A DNA stretch of 38,145 nucleotides from an uncultured Rhodospirillales bacterium (GTDB lineage Bacteria > Pseudomonadota > Alphaproteobacteria > Reyranellales > Reyranellaceae). The notes beneath the pieces were generated by a model, which saw nothing but the letters and a program-made list of their open reading frames with translations, searched no databases and had not been told where the DNA came from. The DNA lies in contig CAMFJT010000023.1 of NCBI GenBank assembly GCA_945957125.1, positions 1-38,145 of the forward strand. The letters are read 5' to 3'. A program made the position numbers and the translations under genes. Below are positions 18,903-28,786 of the stretch, piece by piece. The stretch's first letter is position 1, and each line of letters opens with the position of its first letter.

Positions 18903-19590
18903 GAAGCCCGGCCAGCAGCCTGCGCGTTTCGGGATCGGGCATGCCGTCGACGCGGGCGGGGCGGAAATGGCGCTGGAAGGCCTTCACGATCTCGCGCGGC
19001 GGGACGGCGATCGGCGGGGCATAGCCGTAACGCTGCAGCGCGGGCTGGAACTCGCCGAACAGAGGACGGCCATCGGCCTTGGGCCACAGGCCGATGCCGG
19101 CGTCGGCGAGCGTCTTCCACGGGAAGCGGCGGCCGGGATCGATCTTGCGCTGCGGAGCGATGTCGGAATGGCCGACCACGTTGCGCGGCTCGATCGCGGG
19201 ATGGCGTGCGAGGATGCCGCGGCAAAGCTCGATCAGCGCGGCAATCTGCGCCGGCGGATAATCGTGCCGGTCGCCGTGCAGGTTGACGATCTCGATGCCG
19301 ATCGAGGTGGCGTTCAGCGTCTCGCGCCCGCGCCAGTGCGAGCGGCCGGCATGCCACGCGACGCGCTCCTCCGGCACGAGGCGGTAGGCCGTGCCGTCCT
19401 CGGCCAGCACGTAGTGGGCGCTCACCCGGCCCTCGCGCGTCTCGTCGGTCAGGATGTCGAGCGACTCCCGCAGCGGCAGCTCGGTGTAGTGCAGCACCAG
19501 GATGTCGACGACCGTCCCATCGGGACGCGGCGCGTGATTGGGCGACGGTCGCTCGACGAAGTCCACGTCAAGGGCTACGTCAGGCGGCAA
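18880..19590 (-). CDS. ampD: AmpD-like N-acetylmuramoyl-L-alanine amidase
   Basis: A zinc amidase that cleaves anhydro-MurNAc-peptides recycled from the wall in the cytosol. In the 236-residue product the Amidase_2 domain (about 12-165) carries the zinc ligands H34 (LVLHYTE), H141 (VGHSDIAP) and D151 (KIDPGRRFPW). The catalytic-region glutamate is E100 (SIGIE). Residues about 175-230 form a peptidoglycan-binding-like helical domain (FGEFQPALQRYGY, IVKAFQRHFRP, PETRRLLAGLL). No signal peptide is seen, favouring the cytosolic AmpD role. The start is uncertain: a TTG at 19590 overlaps the previous gene by 11 bases, and a GTG at 19566 is also possible. Neither has a clear ribosome site. Confidence 0.9.
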   Translation of the reverse strand: MPPDVALDVDFVERPSPNHAPRPDGTVVDILVLHYTELPLRESLDILTDETREGRVSAHYVLAEDGTAYRLVPEERVAWHAGRSHWRGRETLNATSIGIEIVNLHGDRHDYPPAQIAALIELCRGILARHPAIEPRNVVGHSDIAPQRKIDPGRRFPWKTLADAGIGLWPKADGRPLFGEFQPALQRYGYAPPIAVPPREIVKAFQRHFRPARVDGMPDPETRRLLAGLLDRRGEE

Positions 19591-20350
19591 TGAGGCCGCG
19601 CTGCCTGCGCAGCCGGTCGTAGGCGTCGTTGATCAGCGCCAGCTTACGGTTGGCGACCTCGATCGCCTCCTCCGGCAGGCCCTGCGCCATCAGCCGGTCC
19701 GGGTGATGCGCCCGCACCTGTCGCAGCCAGGCTTCGCGAATCTGCTCGTCGGTCGCCAGCGGATCGATGCCCAGCACGACGCACGGCTCGCACTCGGCGT
19801 CGCCCAATGCCGCCGCCCGCGCACGGTCGAAGCGCTCGCTGCTGAGGCCGAACAGCCTCGCCACCTCGGCAAGATACGCTGCCTCGTCGCTGCCCACCTT
19901 GCCGTCTGCTTTGGCGATGTCGAACAGGCCCTCGAGGACGTTTTCCAGCACTTCCGGCGCGTCGGGGAATAGCGCAGCGACCTGCCGCGCGTAAGGCTCG
20001 AAGCCCGACGCATCGCGCTTGGCGAGATCGAAGAAGCGCTGGACGTTTTTCTCCTCGCCCGGCGGCACCTGGAAGAAGGACTGGAAGGCCTCGACCTCGT
20101 CGTGCGTCACCTCGCCGTCGACCCGCGCCATCTTTGCGCCGAGCGCGATCACGCCGATGGTGAAGGCGATCTGGCGGAGGCCGGGATGGTCCCTGGGATC
20201 GGCCGGGGCGGCGATCTCCGTGCCCTCGCCGGCCTGTTGCCCGATGAGCTGGTCGACGGCATGACCCGCCATCACGCCGAGCAGCGCGGCGATCGGCCCT
20301 CCGAGGGCAAAGCCCGCGGTGCCGCCGACGATCTTTCCCCAGATCTTCAT
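19580..20350 (-). CDS. DjlA-like TerB/J-domain membrane co-chaperone
   Basis: A 256-residue protein. A glycine-rich hydrophobic N terminus (about 5-32) is similar to the membrane anchor of DjlA. A TerB-like helical domain follows at about 60-170 (with [16 protein letters not shown] and [13 protein letters not shown] as its two metal-binding-like helices), and a C-terminal J domain at about 188-250. The J domain has the HPD tripeptide at 216-218 ([12 protein letters not shown]), needed to stimulate the DnaK ATPase. Domain order and length match DjlA, a DnaK co-chaperone at the inner membrane. It lies 23 bp after the permease gene and overlaps the amidase gene, so the three are probably cotranscribed. 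The client is unknown. Confidence 0.88.
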   Translation of the reverse strand: MKIWGKIVGGTAGFALGGPIAALLGVMAGHAVDQLIGQQAGEGTEIAAPADPRDHPGLRQIAFTIGVIALGAKMARVDGEVTHDEVEAFQSFFQVPPGEEKNVQRFFDLAKRDASGFEPYARQVAALFPDAPEVLENVLEGLFDIAKADGKVGSDEAAYLAEVARLFGLSSERFDRARAAALGDAECEPCVVLGIDPLATDEQIREAWLRQVRAHHPDRLMAQGLPEEAIEVANRKLALINDAYDRLRRQRGLIAA

Positions 20351-20373
20351 GCCTGTTCGCTACGCGACCGGCG

Positions 20374-21105
20374 TTACAGGATCAAGGAGCCGATCGCCAC
20401 GCCGACCAGGAGGCCGAGGGCGAGGCGGCGATAAAAAGCCTCGCTGGCGAGGGGAAAAAGCCTCTCGCCGAGCAATCCCCCGGCAATCACGGCGGGGGCC
20501 AGGCACAGCGCCAGCACGCCGGTGTCCCAGTGCACCATGCCGCGGCCGACGAAGACCGACAGCGCCGCGAAATCGACGAACACGAAGTACGTGGTGAGAT
20601 TTGCGCGCACGCGCGTGACCGATTCGGTGCCGGCGAGATAGTAGAAGGCGATCGGCGGCCCGGCCATGCCCGACAGCCCGTTCAGGAAGCCGCTGGTGAG
20701 ACCGATCCCCAGCGTGACCGGCGGCCGCCACTGGCCCTGGAAGCGCCAGCCGCTGGCGAGCAGGGCGACCGCGGTCAGCACGATCGCCGAGATCGCCCAG
20801 CGCATCGGTTCCGGCGACACCTGGGTCAGCGCCAGGTTGCCGAGCGGCGCGCCGGCCAGCGCCGCCACCATCAGCAGCCCGATCCGCCGCCAGTCGACAT
20901 ACTGTACCGCGCGGGGCAGCAACGGCAGCGCGACGGCGATTTCCAGCAGCAGGCAGAGCGCGATGCCGACCTCGGGCCCGTACAGCGCCGAGAAGACCGG
21001 CGTCATCATCATCGCCGCGCCGAAGCCCGCGAAGCCGCGCACCATGCCGGCAATGGCCGCCACGGCGGCGGCAGTCAGGAAGGAAAAGGCCAACAGGTCC
21101 GGCAT
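20374..21105 (-). CDS. TauE/SafE family membrane permease
   Basis: A membrane protein of 243 residues with about eight hydrophobic segments and the TauE/SafE (DUF81) pattern. The N-terminal repeat contains [21 protein letters not shown], and the second half-repeat contains [25 protein letters not shown]. Members export or import sulfur compounds or organic anions such as sulfoacetate or sulfite; the substrate cannot be told here. The ATG at 21105 is chosen because it puts the first membrane segment close to the N terminus and leaves 57 bp to the divergent uvrB. A start at 21150 would leave only 12 bp. It may head a short operon with the J-domain protein and the amidase. Confidence 0.87.
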   Translation of the reverse strand: MPDLLAFSFLTAAAVAAIAGMVRGFAGFGAAMMMTPVFSALYGPEVGIALCLLLEIAVALPLLPRAVQYVDWRRIGLLMVAALAGAPLGNLALTQVSPEPMRWAISAIVLTAVALLASGWRFQGQWRPPVTLGIGLTSGFLNGLSGMAGPPIAFYYLAGTESVTRVRANLTTYFVFVDFAALSVFVGRGMVHWDTGVLALCLAPAVIAGGLLGERLFPLASEAFYRRLALGLLVGVAIGSLIL

Positions 21106-21124
21106 CGGGCGACCGACGCTAGCA

Positions 21125-21155
21125 TTGCGGGCCGCCGGGCCCGTCATCATATAAT
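21125..21155 (+). promoter_or_regulatory. Candidate uvrB promoter with very short or absent leader
   Basis: A perfect TATAAT lies at 21150-21155, with TTGCGG at 21125-21130 as a possible -35 element 19 bases upstream. The TATAAT ends 7 bases before the ATG at 21163, so a transcript from it would start at or almost at that codon. Later in-frame ATGs at 21193 and 21205 would have leaders of about 30-40 bases. No SOS-type operator was recognised here. Confidence 0.4.
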
Positions 21156-21162
21156 GCAGGCC

Positions 21163-23355
<2,193 letters not shown>

Positions 23356-23398
23356 GTTCTGCACCTGCATGGCAGGAACCCAGGAATTGTCGGACATC

Positions 23399-24250
23399 AT
23401 GCGTACGAGCTTCGCCACGTTCCTTCTTTGCTTGCTCGCCTTGCCGGCACTGGCGCAATCGCCCGGCCCGCAAGGGTCCGAAGGCAGCAAAATGCGCGAG
23501 CAGGAATGGCGCATTCCAGGGCCCGGCGGCTCGCTGATGGTGGCGACGGTGTTCCGTCCCGCCGGCAGTGCAAGGACGCCGCTGATGGTGATGAATCATG
23601 GATCCCTCGCCAACGCGGACGAGCGTCGGAAGATGACACGGCCGCACTTCACGGCAATATCGTCCTACTTCGTGGCCTTGGGCTATACGGTCGTGCTGCC
23701 GCTGCGCCGGAGCTATGGGGCAATCGGTGGCGTCTTTGCCGAGGACTACGGTAGTTGCGACAGGCCGGACTATTTCAATGCCGGCCTCCAGACGGCCGCC
23801 GATATCCGAGCCGCGGTCGACTTCATGCGCGCGCAATCATCCATCCTGCCGGATCGCACCATCGTGATCGGACAGTCTGGCGGTGGATGGGGAACACTTG
23901 CGCTGTCGAGCCTCAATCCTCCCGGCGTTCCGGCAATGATCAACTTTGCCGGCGGTCGCGGCGGGCATGCACCGATCGTCGGGAACTGCGCGCCGGACGC
24001 GTTGGTCAAAGCCGCCGCCTCCTACGGGACGACCGCTCGCGTGCCGCTGCTGTGGATCAATGCCGAAAATGACAGCTACTTCGGCCCGAAGTTGGTGAAC
24101 CGCATGGTCGAGGCGTATGGCTCAGGCGGCGGGCGCGTCGTTCACCGTCAAGTCAGCGCCTTCGGGCGGGACGGTCACTCGCTGGCCGGCAGCGACGCCG
24201 GTGCACCGGTCTGGCAGCCCCTGGTCGAACAGTTCCTGAAGGGAATTTGA
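23399..24250 (+). CDS. Exported alpha/beta hydrolase (dienelactone-hydrolase-like)
   Basis: A 283-residue protein with a clear Sec signal peptide (MRTSFATFLLCLLALPALAQ, cleavage probably after ALA-19), so it acts in the periplasm or outside. The mature part is an alpha/beta hydrolase. The oxyanion-region motif is VMNHGSL, the nucleophile S150 lies in GQSGGGWG, the acid is D215 in NAENDSY, and the base is H250 in GRDGHSL. C110 and C187 could form a disulfide. An in-frame ATG 30 bases upstream would lengthen the signal n-region; the ATG at 23399 is preferred. It starts 43 bp after uvrB and converges on the dioxygenase gene with 8 bp between stops. The substrate is unknown; esterase or lactonase activity is the usual family range. 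Confidence 0.85.
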   Translation: MRTSFATFLLCLLALPALAQSPGPQGSEGSKMREQEWRIPGPGGSLMVATVFRPAGSARTPLMVMNHGSLANADERRKMTRPHFTAISSYFVALGYTVVLPLRRSYGAIGGVFAEDYGSCDRPDYFNAGLQTAADIRAAVDFMRAQSSILPDRTIVIGQSGGGWGTLALSSLNPPGVPAMINFAGGRGGHAPIVGNCAPDALVKAAASYGTTARVPLLWINAENDSYFGPKLVNRMVEAYGSGGGRVVHRQVSAFGRDGHSLAGSDAGAPVWQPLVEQFLKGI

Positions 24251-24258
24251 CGGAAGCG

Positions 24259-25125
24259 CTATGCCGGCAGCCTCAGATCGAGCCGCGCCGTCCAGACCGG
24301 CATCGGCAGCGAGTTGCCGGCAACGAGGTTGGCCGGCAGCCTGGCACGGTCGGTTTCGCGCTTGAACGGCAGGACGAGGCCGGCACGCACACCGAACACG
24401 GCGTCCTGGTCGAGGTACTTGTCGTCCTCGGGAAAGAATTCCGTGATCAGCGGCTGGTGGCCGGGCGCCTTGATGATCATGTGCAGGTGCGCCGGACGCC
24501 AGGCGTGGCGGCCGAGCGCGCGCAGCATGTCGCCGGCCGGGCCGTCGTCGGGCACGGTGTAGGACACCGGTCGCACGGTCGAGAAAGCGAAGGTGCCATC
24601 GTCGGCCACGGTAAGCCGCGCGTGATAGTTGGTCGGGCTCTGCTCGGGATCCTGCTGCGCGTAGAGTCCGTTGCCGGAATTCTGCCAGGTCGCCAGCACC
24701 GTGCCCGCCGCCGGCTTGCCCTGGGCATCGACGATCCGGCCGCTCACCACCAGCGGCTCGCCCACCTGACCCTTCCACAGGTCGCCGCCGTTGGGCAGCT
24801 CGGGGGCGCCCTCGATGTGGAACGGCCCCAGCACCGACGAAGGCGTTCCGGTAGTCGCCGCGTTCACCATGTCGACCAGCGAGGAGACGCCCAGCAGGTC
24901 GGAGAACAGGATGTACTCGTTGCGCTTGTCGTCGGTGAACTTCATCGCCCGGGTCAGCGCGTCGATCGCCGCGCCCCACTCCGCCTGGGTGACCTTGTTC
25001 TCGCGCACGAAGGCGTGCAGGTGACCGGCGAGACCGACCAGCAGCTCGCGCGTGCGCGCCGAGGGCGCGTTGCGGGCATACTCGGCAAAGGCGTTGGTGA
25101 TGGTGCTCGGTGTCAGGTCGCGCAT
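24259..25125 (-). CDS. Intradiol ring-cleavage dioxygenase (catechol/hydroxyquinol type)
   Basis: A 288-residue Fe(III) enzyme that splits a catechol-type ring between the two hydroxyls. Residues about 1-95 are the helical dimerisation domain of the catechol 1,2-dioxygenase family (with FTDDKRNEYILFSDLLGVSSLVD). The rest is the beta-sandwich catalytic domain (VLGPFHIEGAP, then VSGRIVDAQGKPAAG). The four iron ligands can be placed by the family pattern: Y155 in GLYAQQDP, Y189 in RPVSYTVPDDGP, and H213 and H215 in RPAHLHMII. The N-terminal helices resemble hydroxyquinol 1,2-dioxygenases, but the substrate is not certain. The ATG at 25125 shares one base with the stop of the acetyltransferase gene, so the two are cotranscribed. 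No maleylacetate reductase or muconate cycloisomerase lies nearby. Confidence 0.9.
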   Translation of the reverse strand: MRDLTPSTITNAFAEYARNAPSARTRELLVGLAGHLHAFVRENKVTQAEWGAAIDALTRAMKFTDDKRNEYILFSDLLGVSSLVDMVNAATTGTPSSVLGPFHIEGAPELPNGGDLWKGQVGEPLVVSGRIVDAQGKPAAGTVLATWQNSGNGLYAQQDPEQSPTNYHARLTVADDGTFAFSTVRPVSYTVPDDGPAGDMLRALGRHAWRPAHLHMIIKAPGHQPLITEFFPEDDKYLDQDAVFGVRAGLVLPFKRETDRARLPANLVAGNSLPMPVWTARLDLRLPA

Positions 25126-25745
25126 CAGCGGCTCGCTCTCAGGAGGGCGTCGTAGTCGGCTCGCAACAGGGCGAACAGCAGGTGATCGGCCCACTGGCCG
25201 TTGATCCTCAGATATTGCCGCGCCAGGCCTTCTTCATGGAACCCGACCTTGGCCAGCACGCCTTTGGACGGCTCGTTATGCGGCAGGCAAGCGGCCTCTA
25301 GACGATGCAGGCGCAGCTCGTCGAACACGAACGGCAGGGTCGCGCGCAGGGCGTCGGTCATCAGGCCCTGCCCCGCGAAAGGCTGGCCCATCCAGTAGCC
25401 GACGGAGGCAGCCTGGGCGACCCCGCGACGCACGTTGCTGAGGTTGATGCCGCCCACCAGCCGGCGCTTGTCGTTCAGGAACACGAAAAGGCCATAGGCT
25501 TCGCCGGCCCGCCATTCGCGGATCTGCTGGCGCAGGCGACGGCGGAAATGATCGCGGGCCAGCGAGTCGTCCGGCCAGGTCGGCTCCCATGGCGTCAGGA
25601 AGGTTCGGCTGCGGGCACGCAGTTCGGCCCATTCCGGCCAGTCCTCCATGGTCGGCGCGCGCAGGTAGACGCGCTTCCCCTGGATGCGGGTCATGCCCGA
25701 AAGCGAGAGCGGAACGTCGGCGAAACGGAACATGGGCTGCGCCAT
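25125..25745 (-). CDS. GNAT-family N-acetyltransferase, RimJ/RimL-like
   Basis: A 206-residue protein with the RimJ/RimL layout. It begins near residue 20 with GKRVYLRAPTMEDWPEWAELRARSR, where the strand and first helix bind the substrate. It continues with LVGGINLSNVRRG and the acetyl-CoA loop GYWMGQPFAGQGLMTDALRATLPFVF. It ends with EAACLPHNEPSKGVLAKVGFHEEGLARQYLRINGQWADHLLFALL. Relatives acetylate N termini of ribosomal proteins. In several alphaproteobacteria a similar gene follows thrC and an M16 peptidase gene; here three unrelated genes lie between (synteny from memory). The ATG at 25745 has TAGGG upstream; a longer frame begins at 25802 but its extra residues are not family-like. Confidence 0.9.
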   Translation of the reverse strand: MAQPMFRFADVPLSLSGMTRIQGKRVYLRAPTMEDWPEWAELRARSRTFLTPWEPTWPDDSLARDHFRRRLRQQIREWRAGEAYGLFVFLNDKRRLVGGINLSNVRRGVAQAASVGYWMGQPFAGQGLMTDALRATLPFVFDELRLHRLEAACLPHNEPSKGVLAKVGFHEEGLARQYLRINGQWADHLLFALLRADYDALLRASR

Positions 25746-25902
25746 AGTAGCCCTACAAGACGAATTGTTACATGTTTTCCGTGGCTTGGCGCGATATTTC
25801 ACGCTGCGGCTTGCCGCACCGCGTCAAATCACTGCCTTGAAAAGGGTCTTGCGGTATAAGAGATAGGTGGTTCAGTCCGGAGAGCAGACAGGTCATTGCG
25901 CC

Positions 25903-26760
25903 ATGGAAGCGAGCGATAATTCCAGTGTCGGCCAGAAAGGCCGCTTTTATCTGACCAAGCACATCTGGGTGCCGCAGGAGCCGATCGAGAACTTCAATCT
26001 CAGGATGTCGGACATGATCCTGCGCCGCATGCCCAAGCTCCCGCTCGGGGGCGAGGATGCGCTGCGGGCGTTCCCCGTCCTGGCCGAGCTCAAGAAGAGC
26101 CACGACAAGATCAAGGCCGACCTGAACTACCTCCTCAGCCACCACGAGGAGATCCCGGCGCTTCACGAGGTTCATCCGCGCGACCTGTTCGTGCCCGGCC
26201 GCGCCTGGCGCACCTTCCTGCTCAAGATCTGGGGCCACGAGATCAAGGAAAACACCGCGGCGGTGCCCGACACCTACGAGGCGATCTGCAAGATCCCGGG
26301 CGTCCACACCGCGCTGTTCTCGATCCTCCAGGGCGGGGCCGAGATCACCCCTCACCGCGGCTCGGCGGCAGGCGTGATCCGGTTCCATTATCCGCTGATC
26401 GTGCCGAAGACGCCGGAGGATTGCTGGATCGAAATCGGCGGCCACCACTTCTTCTGGAAGGAAGGCGAGCCGCTGGTGTTCGACGACACGCGCGAGCACT
26501 GGGTGAAGAACCAGACCAAGGAAACGCGCGTCGTGCTGATCATCGACTTCGACGCCAACATGCCGTTCCCGGTCAACCTCTTCACGACGCTGCGGTACAA
26601 CCTGATCCGCCATTCAACCGAGGTGAAGGCCGTCCGCGAGCGCGCCGCCATCGGCGTGCCGCCGCGCGCGCCGTCGGCCAAGCCGACGGTCTCGCAGGGC
26701 GTGATCAGCATGGCCAGCCACACCACGTCCGCCCCTGTCGAGAACGCCAGGCAGCAGTAG
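25903..26760 (+). CDS. Aspartyl/asparaginyl beta-hydroxylase-like 2-oxoglutarate oxygenase
   Basis: A 285-residue protein whose C-terminal half (about 125-222) matches the AspH/LpxO jelly-roll of 2-oxoglutarate, Fe(II)-dependent hydroxylases. H151 (ITPHRGSA) and H199 (DDTREHWVKN) are the iron ligands. R160 and H162 follow at +9 and +11, and R209 lies 10 after H199. These are the same spacings as R688, H690 and R735 relative to H679 and H725 in human AspH (from memory), so the 2OG site looks complete. Residues 1-120 have no recognised domain, and the tail after about 240 is low complexity. No signal peptide is seen. It could act on a protein side chain or on lipid A (LpxO type). An earlier GTG at 25867 is possible, but TATAAG at 25855-25860 favours the ATG at 25903. 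Confidence 0.85.
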   Translation: MEASDNSSVGQKGRFYLTKHIWVPQEPIENFNLRMSDMILRRMPKLPLGGEDALRAFPVLAELKKSHDKIKADLNYLLSHHEEIPALHEVHPRDLFVPGRAWRTFLLKIWGHEIKENTAAVPDTYEAICKIPGVHTALFSILQGGAEITPHRGSAAGVIRFHYPLIVPKTPEDCWIEIGGHHFFWKEGEPLVFDDTREHWVKNQTKETRVVLIIDFDANMPFPVNLFTTLRYNLIRHSTEVKAVRERAAIGVPPRAPSAKPTVSQGVISMASHTTSAPVENARQQ

Positions 26761-26795
26761 CTCCGATACGACCCAATACGGCTACCAAAAGCGAA

Positions 26796-26819
26796 GCGGG
26801 CGGCCCCAAGGCCGCCCGC
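26796..26819. terminator. GC-rich hairpin between convergent genes
   Basis: GCGGGCGGCC (26796-26805) and GGCCGCCCGC (26810-26819) form a perfect 10-bp stem with loop CCAA. It lies between the stops of the convergent hydroxylase-like gene (26760) and peroxiredoxin gene (26845). The minus-strand side is followed by CTTCGCTTTTGG, a short T-run; the plus side has only TTT after a few bases. It is likely a bidirectional terminator, stronger for the peroxiredoxin transcript. Confidence 0.7.
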
Positions 26820-26844
26820 GGTGCTTTCGGCTTCCGTGTTGTCG

Positions 26845-27504
26845 TTACTTCGGCATCGGCACGATGCGCAGGTAGGGCTTGGGCGCCTTCCAGCCGTTGG
26901 GATACTTGGCCCTGGCGGCCTCGTCGTTCACCGCCGGGACGATGATCACGTCCTCACCGTGCTTCCAGTTCACCGGTGTCGCCACCTGGTGCCTGGCCGT
27001 GAGCTGGCAGCTTTCGAGCAGGCGCAGCACCTCGTCGAAGTTGCGGCCGGTGCTCATCGGATAAGTCAGCATCGCCTTGATCTTCTTGTCGGGCCCGATG
27101 ATGAAGACCGAGCGCACGGTGGCGTTGTCCGCCGCCGTACGTCCTTCGGACGTCGTGCCGGCGCCCTCGGGCAGCATGTCATAGGCGGTCGCGACCTTGA
27201 GCTCGGGATCGCCGATCATCGGATAGGTCACGGCGTGGCCCTGCGTCTCCTCGATGTCCTTGGCCCACTTGGAATGGTTGTCGACCGGATCGACCGACAG
27301 GCCGACGATCTTGGTGTTCAGCGCATCGAACTTCGGCTTGAGGCCGGCCATGTAGCCCAGCTCGGTGGTGCAGACCGGCGTGAAGTCCTTGGGGTGCGAG
27401 AACAGGATCGCCCAGCCGTCGCCGATCCACTTGTGGAACTCGATCGGTCCCTGGGTGGTCTCGGCGGTGAAGTCGGGCGCCTCCGAATTGATCCGCAACG
27501 ACAT
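26845..27504 (-). CDS. 1-Cys peroxiredoxin (Prx6 type)
   Basis: A 219-residue peroxiredoxin that reduces peroxides in the cytosol. The peroxidatic cysteine is C45 in SHPKDFTPVCTTELG. The long C-terminal domain (TYPMSTGRNFDEVLRLLESCQL, then TPVNWKHGEDVIIVPAV) is the Prx6-type dimerisation region, and the length matches that subfamily. A second cysteine, C166, is not at the usual 2-Cys resolving position, so the enzyme probably uses an external thiol. The ATG at 27504 has GAGGAG ahead of it; an open frame continues upstream without family similarity. It lies 58 bp downstream of an AraC-type regulator gene on the same strand, but regulation by that protein is only a possibility. Confidence 0.95.
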   Translation of the reverse strand: MSLRINSEAPDFTAETTQGPIEFHKWIGDGWAILFSHPKDFTPVCTTELGYMAGLKPKFDALNTKIVGLSVDPVDNHSKWAKDIEETQGHAVTYPMIGDPELKVATAYDMLPEGAGTTSEGRTAADNATVRSVFIIGPDKKIKAMLTYPMSTGRNFDEVLRLLESCQLTARHQVATPVNWKHGEDVIIVPAVNDEAARAKYPNGWKAPKPYLRIVPMPK

Positions 27505-27562
27505 GCTCGTCTCCTCAGTTCCAAAAAGACGATGCGGTCGTAGCGTCCGACCTCGCGGCCTA

Positions 27563-28786
27563 CTATGCGATTTGGGCACGGTTTACCGGTTGCTCACCCC
27601 CGCCATAGCCGATCCGAGACCGCCGCAACGTCTCGGACGGGCGTTCGCCGAAGCGGGAGCGGTAAGCGTGCGAAAAGCGTCCGAGTTCCCAGAACCCGAA
27701 ATCCATGGCGATCGCGGTCACCCGAGCCGCCCTGGGATCGCACGACAGCAGCGCCTGCCGGACGTGATCGAGTCGGCGCGAGCGGGCGTATTGCGTTGCG
27801 CCCTGCCCAAGAAATTCCAGGCACGCCAGATTGAGGGTTCGGCGGGCCACGCCTAGCGCCGCGCATATGTCGGACATCGACAGCATCTCCGCCGGCCGCT
27901 CGCGCATGACCTGCTCGAACCTCGCGATGATCTGCCGATGACGCCGCAGCCCTGCCTTGTCCCGGGCGGCGCGGCCCTGGGTCAGGCAGGCCAGCAAGGC
28001 ATCCGTGATTGCACCGGCGACCGCCTTGATCGGCCGCGGCGCCGCAAGCACCCAGGGGGTGCTCTCGGCGATGCGTGCCACGTCATGCATCAGGGCGACA
28101 AGGCGCGACATTGCCCGCTCTGGCGCGCGGAACAGCCGATCGTCGTTCAGCGGCGCATCGACATCCAGTCCCATGACCTCCGGCCCCTTCATGCCCAGCA
28201 GATCGAAGGGAAGCAGGATCGTGGCATAGGGCCATGGTTGGCCCGTGGAGGACGTGGCGAATGCCTCGTCGTTTGGGCGCGGGTGGAAGATGTGTTGCCG
28301 GTCGACGGTCCATCCGGAGATGCGGCGCGCAGCGGCGGGCTCGGTCGCGAAGAGAAAGACGTGCGCGTTCGGAATGCCTCCGCTGAAGGTGACAGGCACG
28401 GAGGCATGGCCCAACCCGATCGACAGACGATCGAGATTGGCCCGTGCGATCTTGGCGTGAAAAGCGTCGCCCACCGCATCGATGAATCGAGGTGCGGAAG
28501 CGCCCGTGGCAAGCTGCACGGTGGCCTGCGCATAGGCCTCAGCGTCCGTGAATCGCGCGACCTGTATCTTGGCAGGTGTCGTCGTAGACCCAGGATCGGT
28601 TGTCAGCGAAATGCCCCCGGCATGGCCGACGAGGCCATGGCCAGTATGGAAGGCGAGGTTGCCGGCGTCGCCCCGAAATGACCTCGGGGATTGGGATCGA
28701 GGCGGCCGTCCCCGTCTGCCCGTGCCGTCAGGCAGCGAGGCGCGCGGCGATCTTCTCGATCGACTCCAGCTCGTCGATCGGGCCAA
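27563..28786 (-). CDS. AraC-family transcriptional regulator (start unresolved)
   Basis: The C-terminal third is an AraC/XylS double helix-turn-helix: SMSDICAALGVARRTLNLACLEFLG for the first HTH, and VTAIAMDFGFWELGRFSHAYRSRFGERP, with the family signature, for the second. The upstream 200 residues resemble the AraC-binding-like sensor domain of the group with 'arabinose-binding-like' N termini. The start is a problem. The only ATG/GTG/TTG before the conserved region is TTG at 28786, which would overlap the M16 gene by 59 bases and add an unlikely Arg/Ser-rich leader. The next is GTG at 28519, which cuts into the domain. An ATT at 28612 after GGGGG, or a CTG at 28606, would fit best. It lies between the M16 peptidase and peroxiredoxin genes on the same strand. 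The effector is unknown. Confidence 0.8.
   Translation of the reverse strand: MARSTSWSRSRRSPRASLPDGTGRRGRPPRSQSPRSFRGDAGNLAFHTGHGLVGHAGGISLTTDPGSTTTPAKIQVARFTDAEAYAQATVQLATGASAPRFIDAVGDAFHAKIARANLDRLSIGLGHASVPVTFSGGIPNAHVFLFATEPAAARRISGWTVDRQHIFHPRPNDEAFATSSTGQPWPYATILLPFDLLGMKGPEVMGLDVDAPLNDDRLFRAPERAMSRLVALMHDVARIAESTPWVLAAPRPIKAVAGAITDALLACLTQGRAARDKAGLRRHRQIIARFEQVMRERPAEMLSMSDICAALGVARRTLNLACLEFLGQGATQYARSRRLDHVRQALLSCDPRAARVTAIAMDFGFWELGRFSHAYRSRFGERPSETLRRSRIGYGGGEQPVNRAQIA

Noticed and set aside
25805..25818. Short TGCGGCTTGCCGCA palindrome upstream of the AspH-like gene
   Set aside because: The stem is only 5-6 bp with a tiny loop. Such palindromes are frequent in GC-rich DNA and no other sign of an operator is present.
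25837..25860. TTGAAA and TATAAG as a full promoter for the AspH-like gene
   Set aside because: The spacing is only 12 bases, too short for a sigma70 promoter. TATAAG alone may still be a -10 element.
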